A stretch of DNA of 64,000 bases from an uncultured Bradyrhizobium sp. (lineage in GTDB: Bacteria; Pseudomonadota; Alphaproteobacteria; Rhizobiales; Xanthobacteraceae). The translations under genes were made by a program, and so were the position numbers. The notes under the pieces are model-generated. The model saw only the letters and a list, made by a program, of their open reading frames with translations, ran no database searches and was not told the DNA's origin. Shown piece by piece: positions 34,118 through 42,749 of the stretch; the first letter of the stretch is position 1, and every line of letters starts with the position of its first letter. The DNA lies in NCBI RefSeq assembly GCF_936928535.1, contig NZ_CAKZHY010000118.1, forward strand, positions 1-64,000, read 5' to 3'.

Positions 34118-34969
34118 TTACTCCGCGGCCGCCGGCTTGTGCACGGAGGGATGCAGGCCCGACGGATCGACCACCATGCCGAACTCCTGAAGATTGTGGG
34201 CGTGACAGAGCTGATGCAGGGCGAAGGCCTGGTCGATCGCAGCGGGCTGGCCCATCACGTCGACGGAGCGGTTCACCGCCTCCTTGGTCAGCTTCAGCGC
34301 AAAGGACGGCTTTGACGCGATCCGGCGTGCCAGCTCCAGCACGCGTGCCGATAATTCCGCGCGCGGCACGACCTGATTGACCATGCCGAGCTGATGCGCC
34401 TCCTGCGCACCCCAGGAGTCGGCGGTGAACAGGAATTCCTTGGCCTTGCGCGGACCGAGCTCCCAGGGATGCACGAACCATTCAACGCCGCAGACGCCCA
34501 TCGTCACGACCGGGTCACAAAACTGCGCATCGTCGCTGGCAACGATGAGGTCGCAGGCCCAGGCCAGCATCAGGCCGCCGGCGATGCATTTGCCATGCAC
34601 TTCCGCAATCGTCGGCTTGGCGAGATTGCGCCAGCGCCGCGTGATCTGGAGATATATTTCCTGCTCGCGCGCGAAGCGGCCGTGCGCGTTCGCTTCCGCA
34701 AAGCCGCCCCAATTTCCTATCGGCGGAAAATCGACACCTGCGGCATTCTTGGTCGCGGGGCGAAGGTCATGACCCGATGAGAAATGCGGCCCGTTGCCGG
34801 CGAGGATGATGACCTTGACCGTATCGTCCTGCACCGCTTCGTCGAAGGCGGCGTTGAGATCGTAGGTCATTTGCAAGTTTTGCGCGTTGCGCGCATCGGG
34901 GCGGTTCATCGCGATCCGGGCGATCGCCGGCTCCGGCCGCTCCACGAGGATGGTCTCGAACGAGGACAT
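34118..34969 (-). CDS. enoyl-CoA hydratase/isomerase family protein
   Basis: This crotonase-fold protein has 283 residues, with the oxyanion-hole segment FSSGHDLRP and the GKCIAGGLMLAWACDLIVASDDAQF core. The usual catalytic Glu pair is altered: after AQF comes CDPVVTMGVCGVEWFVHPWELG instead of a GxPE...GG-TQRL arrangement. Hydratase activity is therefore not assured, and isomerase or hydrolase chemistry is possible. It is the first gene of the three-gene acyl-CoA operon on the minus strand. The 171-bp gap to the divergent LemA gene contains the shared promoter region. Confidence 0.87.
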   Translation of the reverse strand: MSSFETILVERPEPAIARIAMNRPDARNAQNLQMTYDLNAAFDEAVQDDTVKVIILAGNGPHFSSGHDLRPATKNAAGVDFPPIGNWGGFAEANAHGRFAREQEIYLQITRRWRNLAKPTIAEVHGKCIAGGLMLAWACDLIVASDDAQFCDPVVTMGVCGVEWFVHPWELGPRKAKEFLFTADSWGAQEAHQLGMVNQVVPRAELSARVLELARRIASKPSFALKLTKEAVNRSVDVMGQPAAIDQAFALHQLCHAHNLQEFGMVVDPSGLHPSVHKPAAAE

Positions 34970-35140
34970 GGCGCGCCTCCCTGCATTTTTCGTCTTGTTT
35001 GCTGCGAGTTGACTATGTCGCGTGGTGATAGGCAAGGGGCTTGCGTCAGCCGGCTGCCTGTTGCGCTGTTTGCCGGGACATCTGGCGTTGTATGCGCTCG
35101 ATCTGGTAGTTTGCGGGCCGATTCCACCGGGAGAAATTTG

Positions 35141-35749
35141 ATGCGCAAGATCCTGACCGTGCTGGCCGCGCTGGCTTCGCTCAGCCTCACCAATTGCGGC
35201 TACAACGCGATCCAGAGCCAGGATGAGCAGATCAAGGCCAACTGGTCCGAGGTGGTGAACCAGTATCAGCGTCGTGCCGATCTCGTGCCCAACCTCGTCA
35301 ACTCGGTGAAGGGTTTCGCGCAGCAGGAGAAGGACGTGCTGCTCGGCGTCACCAATGCCCGCGCCAAGGTCGGCAGCATCCAGGCAACGCCGGAGGTGCT
35401 GAACGATCCCGCCGCCTTCCAGAAATTCCAGGCTGCGCAAGGAGAACTCTCCAGCGCGCTGTCGCGGCTCCTCGTGGTCACGGAAAATTATCCGCAGCTC
35501 AAGTCGGACGCCTTGTTCAGAGATCTGATGTCGCAGCTCGAGGGCACCGAGAACCGCATCACGGTGGCGCGCAACCGCTACATCAAGTCGGTGCAGGACT
35601 ACAACGTCACCATCCGCTCGTTCCCGAGCAATCTCACCGCGATGATGTTCGGCTACAAGGAGAAGGCGAACTTCACGGTCGAGAATGAGAAGGAGATCTC
35701 GACGGCGCCGAAGGTCGATTTCAATCCGGCGCCGGCGCCGTCGAAGTAA
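35141..35749 (+). CDS. LemA family lipoprotein
   Basis: This 202-residue LemA protein is a long antiparallel helical bundle anchored in the envelope. The N terminus is a lipoprotein signal with a lipobox-like LTNC. Conserved motifs are NWSEVVNQYQRRADLVPNLVNSVKGF, VTENYPQLKSD and NRYIKSVQDYN, with FGYKEKANF near the end. CGGGAGAAA lies before the ATG at 35141. It precedes two TPM-domain proteins on the same strand, a partnership seen in many bacteria and thought to concern envelope maintenance. The exact activity of LemA is not established. Confidence 0.9.
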   Translation: MRKILTVLAALASLSLTNCGYNAIQSQDEQIKANWSEVVNQYQRRADLVPNLVNSVKGFAQQEKDVLLGVTNARAKVGSIQATPEVLNDPAAFQKFQAAQGELSSALSRLLVVTENYPQLKSDALFRDLMSQLEGTENRITVARNRYIKSVQDYNVTIRSFPSNLTAMMFGYKEKANFTVENEKEISTAPKVDFNPAPAPSK

Positions 35750-35789
35750 GCGCGCGTCGTTTTGCGAATGCGCTTCACCCCACCCACCG

Positions 35790-35894
35790 CTGTCATTCCC
35801 CGCGCAGGCGGGGAATCCAGTACGCCGCGGCTTCTCGGTGATCCGCTGGCGTCTCTGGAATACTGGATCGCCCGGTCAAGCCGGGCGATGACAG
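35790..35894. repeat. paired palindrome, family C, overlapping a start codon
   Basis: The outer arms CTGTCAT and ATGACAG (35790-35796 and 35888-35894) enclose a CCCCGCGCAGGCGGGG hairpin, an inner pair TCCAGTA/TACTGGA, and GCCCGGTCAAGCCGGGC. The right arm contains the ATG used here as the start of the first TPM-domain gene. The element splits lemA from that gene. Confidence 0.75.
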
Positions 35895-36769
35895 CGAGAT
35901 TGTGGCGGGCGCTTGTGGCATTCGCGCTGCTCTTCGTCTTTGCCTTCCCCGCCGCCGCCGACGTCCCGGTCCCTCAGCTTACCGGCCGCGTCGTGGACCG
36001 TACCGGCACGCTGTCGAGCAGCGACATCGCCGCGCTGTCGCAGAAGCTCAGCGATTTCGAGGCGCGCAAGGGCAGCCAGATCGCGGTGCTGATCGTGCCG
36101 ACGACGGATCCGGAGACGATCGAGCAGTTCTCGATCCGCGTCGCCGAGGCCTGGAAGATCGGCCGCAAGAAGGTCGACGACGGCGCGATCCTCGTCGTCG
36201 CCAAGAACGACCGGCACTTGCGCATCGAGGTGGGCTACGGTCTCGAGGGCGCGCTCACCGACGTCACCTCGCGGCGGATCATCGATGAAGCCATCACGCC
36301 GAAATTCAGGGAGGGTGATTTCGCTGGCGGCATCTCGGCAGGTGCCGAGCGAATGATGCGCGTCGTCGACGGTGAACCGTTGCCCGCGCCCTCGCGCAGT
36401 GTGAACTTTGCCAATCTGGACGACATCGGACCTCTCCTCCCGGTCGCGCTGTTTGCCTCGCTCATCGTCGGCGGCTTCTTGCGCGCGCTGCTGGGGCGGT
36501 TGCTGGGCTCGGTCGCGACCGGGAGCGTGATCGGTCTTCTGGCCATGCTTATCCTCGGATCCGGCGCGTTGGCCTTGCTGGCCGGAATCATCGGCTTTGT
36601 CCTGTCCTTCATCGCCGATCTGTTTCCGGCATCGACAGGGACCTCGCGCGGCGGGTCGTGGTCAGGCGGCTCTTCGTCCGGAGGCTGGAGCAGCGGTTCG
36701 TCATCCAGCGGCAGCTTCAGCGGGGGCGGCGGCAGCTTTGGTGGCGGCGGCGCCTCGGGGAGCTGGTAG
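35888..36769 (+). CDS. TPM-domain membrane protein (YgcG family)
   Basis: This 293-residue protein has a signal peptide (RLWRALVAFALLFVFAFPAAA), a TPM domain (about 25-165; VDRTGTLSS, RKGSQIAVLIVPTT, KVDDGAILVVAKNDRHLRIEVGYGLEGALTD), two membrane helices (about 185-240) and a Gly/Ser-rich tail ending SFGGGGASGSW. This is the classic YgcG layout. The ATG at 35888 lies inside a palindromic repeat and has no clear ribosome-binding site; a TTG at 35900 would keep most of the signal peptide. It follows lemA and ends 2 bp before a second TPM gene. Confidence 0.87.
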   Translation: MTARLWRALVAFALLFVFAFPAAADVPVPQLTGRVVDRTGTLSSSDIAALSQKLSDFEARKGSQIAVLIVPTTDPETIEQFSIRVAEAWKIGRKKVDDGAILVVAKNDRHLRIEVGYGLEGALTDVTSRRIIDEAITPKFREGDFAGGISAGAERMMRVVDGEPLPAPSRSVNFANLDDIGPLLPVALFASLIVGGFLRALLGRLLGSVATGSVIGLLAMLILGSGALALLAGIIGFVLSFIADLFPASTGTSRGGSWSGGSSSGGWSSGSSSSGSFSGGGGSFGGGGASGSW

Positions 36770-36771
36770 TC

Positions 36772-37269
36772 ATGGGCATTGGGCGTATCACCAGGCATCT
36801 GGTCCAGCACCATTGGCGCGCGAAGCAAGTGTTTCCGCAAGACGTGCTCGACCGGATCGAGCAGGCGATCAGGCAAAGCGAAGCGACGCATTCTGGCCAG
36901 ATCCGCTTCGTCGTCGAAGGCGCGCTCGACGGCCGGCCGCTGTTCCGCAATCAGCACGCCCGCGAGCGCGCGCTCGATGTGTTCTCGCATTTGCGCATCT
37001 GGGACACCGCCCACAACAACGGCGTGCTGATCTACCTGCTGCTCGCCGACCGCGACGTCGAGATCATCGCCGACCGCGGCATCGATGCGAAGGTCGGCGC
37101 CGCGGGTTGGGAGAAGATCTGCCGCGCGATGGAAGCCGAATTCGGCGCGAGCCAGTTCGAACGCGGCGTGACCAGTGGCATCGCCGCGGTATCGCGGGAG
37201 CTGGCAAAGTATTTCCCGCCATCGGGTGCGCATCCGAATGAGCTGCCGGATAAGCCGGTGGTGATGTAG
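36772..37269 (+). CDS. TPM-domain protein, cytoplasmic type
   Basis: This 165-residue TPM-domain protein lacks a signal peptide: MGIGRITRHLVQHHWRAKQVFP, then the domain from about 20 (IEQAIRQSEATHSGQIRFVVEGALD, VFSHLRIWDTAHNNGVLIYLLLADRDVEIIADRGI). It starts 2 bp after the upstream TPM gene, so the two are coupled. TPM domains of this branch have been linked to phosphatase-like activity in other organisms, but no activity can be claimed here. It forms the end of a lemA-TPM-TPM operon. Confidence 0.85.
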   Translation: MGIGRITRHLVQHHWRAKQVFPQDVLDRIEQAIRQSEATHSGQIRFVVEGALDGRPLFRNQHARERALDVFSHLRIWDTAHNNGVLIYLLLADRDVEIIADRGIDAKVGAAGWEKICRAMEAEFGASQFERGVTSGIAAVSRELAKYFPPSGAHPNELPDKPVVM

Positions 37270-37276
37270 GGTTGTT

Positions 37277-37424
37277 CCTTCTCCCCTTGTGGGAGAAGGT
37301 GGCGCGAAGCGCCGGATGAGGGGTTCTATCCCAGCACAATAATATGTCTTGCGGAGACAGACCCCTCACCCGAAAGAGTTCGTGTCCGCCAGCGGAGCTG
37401 CCCTCTCCCACAAGGAGAAAGGGC
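37277..37424. repeat. paired intergenic palindrome, family A variant
   Basis: The left hairpin is CCTTCTCCC-CTTGT-GGGAGAAGG, then GGCGCGAAGCGCC and GGATGAGGGG. The right half has CCCCTCACCC and a CCCTCTCCC-ACAAGG-AGAAAGGG hairpin. It fills the gap between the TPM and metallo-hydrolase genes, which converge. The copy at 53608-53750 is nearly identical on its left side. Confidence 0.8.
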
Positions 37425-37464
37425 GCAACGATTCGCATCGCGCTTTGGCGGCCATGCCACCACC

Positions 37465-38277
37465 CTAATCATCCAGCTTGTTCAAATCCCGCACCGACTG
37501 CATGATCGGCTCGAAGTTCGAGCGCGCGTCTAGCGCGTCGAACAATTGCGCGGTGTCCTCGAGCAATCCGTGCGACCGCGCGATGGCAATGCGCACGTCT
37601 TCCTGCGGGGTGTCCGACAGCCGTCCGTGCCCCGACAGCAGGATCTTGGTGTTCAGCCCCTTGATGCGCTCCAGCGACTGGATGTAGTCGGCGATGCTGC
37701 CGGAGCCGAACACGCCGCCCATCACGCCGCCTGGCATCAAGGTGTCGGCAGCGAACAACAGGCCCTTGTCCTGCTCGAACAGGGTGATGCAGGCCGAGGT
37801 ATGGCCCGGCGTATACATCACGTTGAGGCGGAAATTACCGAGGTCGATGAGATTGCCTTCCTCGAGCCAGATGTCGATATTGATCGGCACGTTCGGCTCG
37901 TTGAACATCTTGCGCAGCATCGAGAAGTCGTCGCGCAGCATGATCTTGTTGGCGGCGAGCCGGTGGGCGGCGACATAGGTCCGGCGCTCGTTGAAGTGCC
38001 AGGCCGCGCCGATGTGATCGAGATGCTCGTGGCTCAGCACCACCATGTCGATCTTTTCCGGCGGGCATCCGGCGAAAGTCAGGCACTCCACCATCGCCGG
38101 ATAATTCGAGGACAGGCCGACATCGATCAGGATGGTGCGCGCCGAGCCGCGCACCAGATAGGCGTTGGCGGCGCGGTTGGAGAAGCGGATCTGGTAGACG
38201 TCGTCGGCCGCCTGGATCAGCGAGCAGACGTCGTTCTTCATCAGGATCGGGAATGCGGTCGGCTTGCGTTCGCTCAT
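37465..38277 (-). CDS. MBL-fold metallo-hydrolase
   Basis: This 270-residue metallo-beta-lactamase-fold hydrolase has the full zinc-ligand set: HxHxDH at 83-88 (SHEHLDHIG), a His in YTPGHTSA, Asp in LFAADTLMPGG and a final His in LLSGHGRL. Substrate cannot be read from the sequence; esters, lactones, thioesters or phosphodiesters are possible. Its ATG overlaps the stop of the upstream cyclic-nucleotide-binding gene by 4 bp, so the two proteins are made together and are probably functionally linked. Confidence 0.9.
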   Translation of the reverse strand: MSERKPTAFPILMKNDVCSLIQAADDVYQIRFSNRAANAYLVRGSARTILIDVGLSSNYPAMVECLTFAGCPPEKIDMVVLSHEHLDHIGAAWHFNERRTYVAAHRLAANKIMLRDDFSMLRKMFNEPNVPINIDIWLEEGNLIDLGNFRLNVMYTPGHTSACITLFEQDKGLLFAADTLMPGGVMGGVFGSGSIADYIQSLERIKGLNTKILLSGHGRLSDTPQEDVRIAIARSHGLLEDTAQLFDALDARSNFEPIMQSVRDLNKLDD

Positions 38278-38645
38278 GATTGCGCCGCCCGGTAGGTGAC
38301 CGCGTTGGAGGCGCGCAGACGTTTCGATAGCGCGTCCATCACCATCAGCGCGAATGCCGGCTGCTGACTGACGAGATAGACGAAGCGCGCGTGGTTGATC
38401 CGCATGACGCGCGTGTTCGGCGCCGATGCGATCGCGGTTGCCGAGCGCGCCGAGCCGTCGATCACGGCCATCTCGCCGAAGAATTCGCCCTTGCCGAGCT
38501 TGATGATGCTGGTCTTGCTGGCGCCGTTCATTTTGGCGATCTCGACCTCGCCGTCGAGCACGACGAACAACTCGCGGCCGGCCGAGCCTTCCTCGAAGAT
38601 GACGTCATCGACATCAAACGCGTTGATGCACTTTTCGATCGTCAT
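38274..38645 (-). CDS. stand-alone cyclic nucleotide-binding domain protein
   Basis: This 123-residue protein is little more than one CAP-like cNMP-binding domain. The phosphate-binding cassette is intact: GEFFGEMAVIDGSARSATA (about 54-71), with Glu58 and Arg67 placed to bind the ribose and phosphate. There is no DNA-binding helix-turn-helix after it, only a C-terminal helix (ALMVMDALSKRLRAS). It may thus be a cNMP-sensing partner of the overlapping metallo-hydrolase. The ATG at 38645 gives the family-like start. Confidence 0.88.
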   Translation of the reverse strand: MTIEKCINAFDVDDVIFEEGSAGRELFVVLDGEVEIAKMNGASKTSIIKLGKGEFFGEMAVIDGSARSATAIASAPNTRVMRINHARFVYLVSQQPAFALMVMDALSKRLRASNAVTYRAAQS

Positions 38646-38913
38646 GGTACCCCCAAACGCCTTCTGGCCGACGGGACGACCCATGTTAGCCGGGGAACAA
38701 TGACTGGCAAACAACGCCTTCGGCTAAGGGGCGGGCCTGCCGCAGAGCAGCATCCGCTGACAATTTGTTGCACGGCGCCACGCCGGTTCCACTTTCCCGA
38801 CCCAATTCGGCCTCGGACGAGTTCCTAAAATTTCGGTAAGCGGGTCCCGAGGTAAGGAATTCGCAAGCAATGAAAGTTACCAAAAGGTCAACCCAGACTG
38901 GAGTATTTGAGCC

Positions 38914-39918
38914 GTGAGCGAACCAATGTCCGACCTGGCCGGCCAAGAGACTGATGACCGGACGAACGACCGGACTGGCGCCGTTGACGCCGCCGCCGGC
39001 TTCGAGGCCCCCTCGATAGCCCCCGACCATGAGACGCTGCCCAAGCCTGATGCGGTTAAGGCGGATGCCCCGAAGGTCGAGCCGCCAAGCATCGTGGTTC
39101 CAAAGTTCGAAGCTAAAGCCGAACCGAAGCCCGAGCCCAAAGCAGAGGCAAAGCCCGGCAAGCTCATCGTGATGGCGCCCTCGGCGCGGTCCTGGGACCG
39201 CGAAGAATACGCCCCGCATATCAAGGCCGACGAGGTCCGTGACACCGGCAGCAAGCGCCGCCTGTCGGCGATGGCCGCGGTCGTGGCGATCGCGGCTTGC
39301 GTCGGCGCCATCAGCGGCGCGCTTGCGACCGCCGGCATGATGCATTTCGCGGCGAGCCCGGCGCCGGCCCAGGTCGCCGATACCAGCGCGCTGGACACCT
39401 CCGTCGCCCGGATCGATGCCGACATCGTTGCGCTCAAGGCCAATGTCGAGCACACCTCGAAGACCGGCCTCAACCAGTTCAACCGCGCCAACGATCGTCT
39501 CGACAAGCTCGAGAAGGCGCAGGCCGAACCGTTGGCCAGGCTGGCAAAACTGTCTGAGACCGTCGACAAGCTCCGCGCCACGCCGCCGGCCGCTGCTCCC
39601 GCGCAGGCCGCCGCAGCAGTGCCCGCGAAGGAGACCACCGGCACGATTGCGCCGGCCCCGACCCAGGTCACGGCGGCCGCTGCTGCGCCGGCCCCGGCGC
39701 CGGCCGCGCCCAAAACCGAAGTCGGCCGCCTGCCGACGATCGATGGCTGGAGGCTCCGTGACGTCGCCAATGGCGGTGCGCTGATCGAGGGTCGTGGAGG
39801 TCTTTACGAAGTTTATGCCGGCGATCCCATCCCCGGCCTCGGCCGCGTCGATGCGATCCGGCGCCAGGACGGCCGCTGGGTGGTCGTCACGCCCAGGGGC
39901 CTGATCGTCGCGCGCTGA
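38914..39918 (+). CDS. membrane-anchored hypothetical protein
   Basis: I do not recognise this family. The 334 residues comprise a long acidic, Pro/Lys-rich cytoplasmic N-terminal region (1-115, with EAKAEPKPEPKAEAKP), one membrane helix (about 119-145), a coiled coil (about 155-215), a low-complexity Ala/Pro linker (220-268), and a compact C-terminal domain of about 65 residues (GRLPTIDGWRLRDV ... VVVTPRGLIVAR). The C-terminal part looks folded and probably periplasmic. The start is the GTG at 38914, with an ATG at 38926 in frame. A strong terminator follows. The 38646-38913 gap holds no gene I can see. Confidence 0.7.
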   Translation: MSEPMSDLAGQETDDRTNDRTGAVDAAAGFEAPSIAPDHETLPKPDAVKADAPKVEPPSIVVPKFEAKAEPKPEPKAEAKPGKLIVMAPSARSWDREEYAPHIKADEVRDTGSKRRLSAMAAVVAIAACVGAISGALATAGMMHFAASPAPAQVADTSALDTSVARIDADIVALKANVEHTSKTGLNQFNRANDRLDKLEKAQAEPLARLAKLSETVDKLRATPPAAAPAQAAAAVPAKETTGTIAPAPTQVTAAAAAPAPAPAAPKTEVGRLPTIDGWRLRDVANGGALIEGRGGLYEVYAGDPIPGLGRVDAIRRQDGRWVVVTPRGLIVAR

Positions 39919-39942
39919 GCGTCAAACACACGACTTCAGAAC

Positions 39943-39974
39943 AGGCGCTTCACCACCGTGTGAAGCGCCTTTTT
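39943..39974 (+). terminator. rho-independent terminator
   Basis: A perfect 11-bp stem (39943-39953 with 39960-39970), six-base loop and T-run at 39970-39974 lie 24 bp after the upstream stop codon. It is the clearest intrinsic terminator in the window. Confidence 0.9.
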
Positions 39975-40011
39975 ACTTGAATAGACTGTCAGGCGCGGTG
40001 TTAGTGGAGGC

Positions 40012-41575
40012 ATGAGCCGCGCGCTGCGAATTCTCCTGGCTGCCATGCTGTTGTTGGGCAGCGTCATGTCGCTCTGGGCAGCGGAGAATGCACCGCTCGC
40101 GCGCGGCACCGCGATCACCGATCCTGATCTGCTGCGTAAGCTCGACCGGAGCGATGCGCTGTCAATCTCGCGCCTGTTGCAGCCCGAGCGGAACGACAAT
40201 GTTCCGCTGACGAGCGACCTGCTGTTCGCATCCTTGCCGCAGCTCAGGGAAATTCCGCCGGCGATCGATGCGGAGTTCGATCGCTACATCGCGCAGCACA
40301 AGCAGGCCTCGCCGAGCGAGACCATCGGCGTCGGCGAAGGTTTCGACGTCCAGCTATTCGATCGCGGCAACCTGAAATCCGACAATACACGCTTCGTGCT
40401 TGCCGGCATCGTCAACCGTATGGATCGCGCCTATGTGTCGGAAGAAGCTTGCGGTGAGATCCGGCTGATCTACCGCCTGGCGCGGTTCGAGACCAAGCCG
40501 GACGGCAGCAGCATCGCGACGCGCTCACGCAGCGTGCCTGCCGATGACGTTCAATCTGATCATCAAGGCGCGCGATCCGCATCAGACCGATGGGAGCGGC
40601 AAGCCCGTCAGTTGCGCCGAGGTGGCGCGGCGCTGGCTCGACGTCAGCGACTGGCAGGAGCTGATCGGCAGCCGCACTGCGCCCTACGATGCGATGATCG
40701 ACCGCATCGAGACCAACATCCAGATCTCGATCGCACCGAAATCGGCGCTGCACGATTTCCGCTCCGACTATCTGCTCAAGGTTTTCAAATACGACCCCGC
40801 GACCAGGACGTTCGCGGAATCGACGCTGGAGAACCAGATCGACCGCGACCGCATCCTGGCCGATGACGCGCTCCGGCGCGACTTCAAGGCCTGGCTGCTC
40901 ACGCCCGCCAATCTGCGCGAGTTCGATCGCGGCACCGTGCTGATCCCGGAGAAGTTTTCGGCAAAGGCCGCCGTGGCACCGACACCTGCGGGCCTGGATG
41001 CATCAACGTTGCAACCCGAATTCGGGATGATGCAAGGGGAGGGCAAGGGCGAGGGCAAAAGTGACCCTGTCTTCACCGACGACGATGTCATCGGCGCGCT
41101 GAAGCAGGCAGCCGCTCGCGGCATCACCATGGAGAATATCCGCTCGGTCGCGGGCTTCCAGCGCCGCCTCAACGATGTCACCTGCTCGGGCTGTCACCAG
41201 ACCCGCGGCATCGGCGGTTTTCACTTTCCGGGCGTGGACTGGCTGACGGAGGGGGCATCGAATGCCACCATCGTGCCGGCCTCGCCGCATTTCTTTGGCG
41301 ACCAGCTCCGCCGCCGCGACATCCTCGCCGCCTTTGCCGCCGGCAAACATCCTGATTTTTCACGCGGATTTGCCAGCCGGCCACAGACGCGCGGCAGTGC
41401 CGAGCTTGCCGGCACCGAATATCAGGACGGCTGGGGCGCGCATTGTTCCCTGCAAAATGCGGGATCGGGAACGGCCGACAAGAGTTTTACGTCATGGACC
41501 TGTGCTAAAGGTCTCACCTGTCAGGCTGCGGCAGCCTCGAGCCGCATTGGCATGTGCTTCATCAAGACGCGTTAG
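40012..41575 (+). pseudogene. exported protein with CxxCH motif, frameshifted
   Basis: One gene appears split between two frames. Frame one (from 40012) gives a signal peptide (ALRILLAAMLLLGSVMSLWAA) and a conserved-looking region to RLARFETKPDGSSIATR. Frame two continues from about 40538 with LPMTFNLIIKARDPHQTDG to the end at 41575. It includes a single heme-c-like motif, TCSGCHQTRGIGGFHFPG, and a Cys-containing C-terminus. A one-base change near 40534-40543 would join them, for example removal of one C from GTGCCTGCC. Whether this is decay or a sequencing error cannot be told here. The family's function is unknown. Confidence 0.75.
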
Positions 41576-41624
41576 CGCATGACCTGGAGGTCATGCGTCA
41601 GCCAACAAGCGATTTGGATGATTC

Positions 41625-41789
41625 ATGACGGATACCAGCGAAGCCAACAAGGAGCGCAATCGCGAGATCGCGCGCAATGAAGAAGCCAAGCAGGTGACCG
41701 GCAGGGTCCGCGTCAGCACTTGGGCGATCGCGGTCGTCGTCATCATCGGCGGCATTCTGTTCACGCTCGGCTGGCTCGCGCTGAGGTGA
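41625..41789 (+). CDS. small membrane protein, 54 residues
   Basis: This short gene has an ATG at 41625 and TGA at 41787-41789. It encodes a charged N-terminal helix (EANKERNREIARNEEAKQ) followed by one membrane helix (VSTWAIAVVVIIGGILFTLGWLAL). It lies 49 bp after the frameshifted CxxCH gene and shares its direction. No RBS is obvious (GATTTGGATG lies before it). Small single-span proteins of this kind are often regulators or stabilisers of other membrane proteins, but nothing specific can be said. Confidence 0.5.
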   Translation: MTDTSEANKERNREIARNEEAKQVTGRVRVSTWAIAVVVIIGGILFTLGWLALR

Positions 41790-41796
41790 TCTTCCT

Positions 41797-41931
41797 TACC
41801 TCGCCCCGCTTGCGGGGAGAGGTCGGATCGCTCTTGCGATCCGGGTGAGGGGGTACAGGTGCGGCGACGATCTCACGTGTGGAGAGATGCCCCTCACCCC
41901 AACCCTCTCCCCGTAAGAACGGGGGAGGGAG
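41797..41931. repeat. paired intergenic palindrome, family A
   Basis: The left half is ACCTCGCCCCGC-TT-GCGGGGAGAGGT followed by a GGATCG-CTCTTG-CGATCC hairpin and GGGTGAGGGG. The right half is CCCTCACCCCAACCCTCTCCCC with GTAAGAACGGGG. It separates the small membrane gene from the GST gene, which converge. Confidence 0.8.
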
Positions 41932-41945
41932 AAGAACGCGTACCC

Positions 41946-42593
41946 TCACTTCGCGTAATTCGTCATCCGTTGCCCGGGAAGTAGCTCATACGCCGGCTTC
42001 CAGCCTGGGAGCGCGGCCATGCGGCCGAGCCAGGCATGGATGGCGGGATGGCTCGCCGCGAAATCGAAGCCGTGCTCGTCTTTGGGATAATGCAGATAGG
42101 CCATCATCGAGATGTCGGCGACGGTCGGCCTGGCGCCGATCGCAAATGCATTGTGCTGAAGATGGCCGTCGAGAATGCCGAGGAAGTCGTCGAGCCGCCG
42201 GCGAAAATGCTTCAGCACCTGCGGATCGTTCTTTTCGGTGAAGGCCCGCATGAAGCGATAGGTCGCCATATAGCCGGTGAGCTTGTGATTGTCCCAGAAC
42301 AGCCAGCGCAGCAGCTCGAATTTTTCGGCTTCGGTCTCGGCGCCAAAACGGCCGTACTGTTCGGCAAGCCTGAGCAGGAGAGGGGCCGTCTGCGTCATCT
42401 TCACGCCGCCGACCTCGAGCACGGGAATCTCGCCCATCTCGTTCACGCTCCGGCGCCATTCCGCCGTGCGCGTGACGCCGCCGCCGAAATCGGTCCAGAC
42501 AGGCTCGAACGTCTCGCCGCAAAGCGTCAGCATCAGCGCCAGCTTGTAGCTGTTGCCGGATTCGGGGAAGTAATGCAGGCGATAGCGGGGCAT
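41946..42593 (-). CDS. glutathione S-transferase family protein
   Basis: This 215-residue GST has an N-terminal thioredoxin-like domain (YRLHYFPESGNSYKLALML; GGVKMTQTAPLLLRLAEQYG with the cis-Pro/SNAIL-like region changed to TQTAP) and an all-helical C-terminal domain (RPTVADISMMAYLHYP). The N-cap and Asp of the helix after PTVAD fit the family's folding motif. The substrate and subclass are uncertain. It appears monocistronic, with repeats on both sides. Confidence 0.88.
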   Translation of the reverse strand: MPRYRLHYFPESGNSYKLALMLTLCGETFEPVWTDFGGGVTRTAEWRRSVNEMGEIPVLEVGGVKMTQTAPLLLRLAEQYGRFGAETEAEKFELLRWLFWDNHKLTGYMATYRFMRAFTEKNDPQVLKHFRRRLDDFLGILDGHLQHNAFAIGARPTVADISMMAYLHYPKDEHGFDFAASHPAIHAWLGRMAALPGWKPAYELLPGQRMTNYAK

Positions 42594-42648
42594 GGGACCT
42601 CGGGCGGCGGATGCAGGACGTTGTTAGGGAAACTACATCGTTCCGCTT

Positions 42649-42729
42649 CGTCATTGCGAGCGTAGCAAAGCAATCCAGCAATGCATCCGCGGTGGGATTC
42701 TGGATTGTTTCGCTACGCTCGCAATGACG
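42649..42729. repeat. paired palindrome, family D
   Basis: The outer arms are a perfect 18-bp inverted repeat (42649-42666 with 42712-42729; core GTCATTGCGAGCG), with inner complementary CAATCCAG/CTGGATTG. The copy at 14222-14308 is more diverged. The element lies between the GST and CoA-transferase genes. Confidence 0.85.
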
Positions 42730-42749
42730 GGGTTAGAGCAGTGCGCTCC

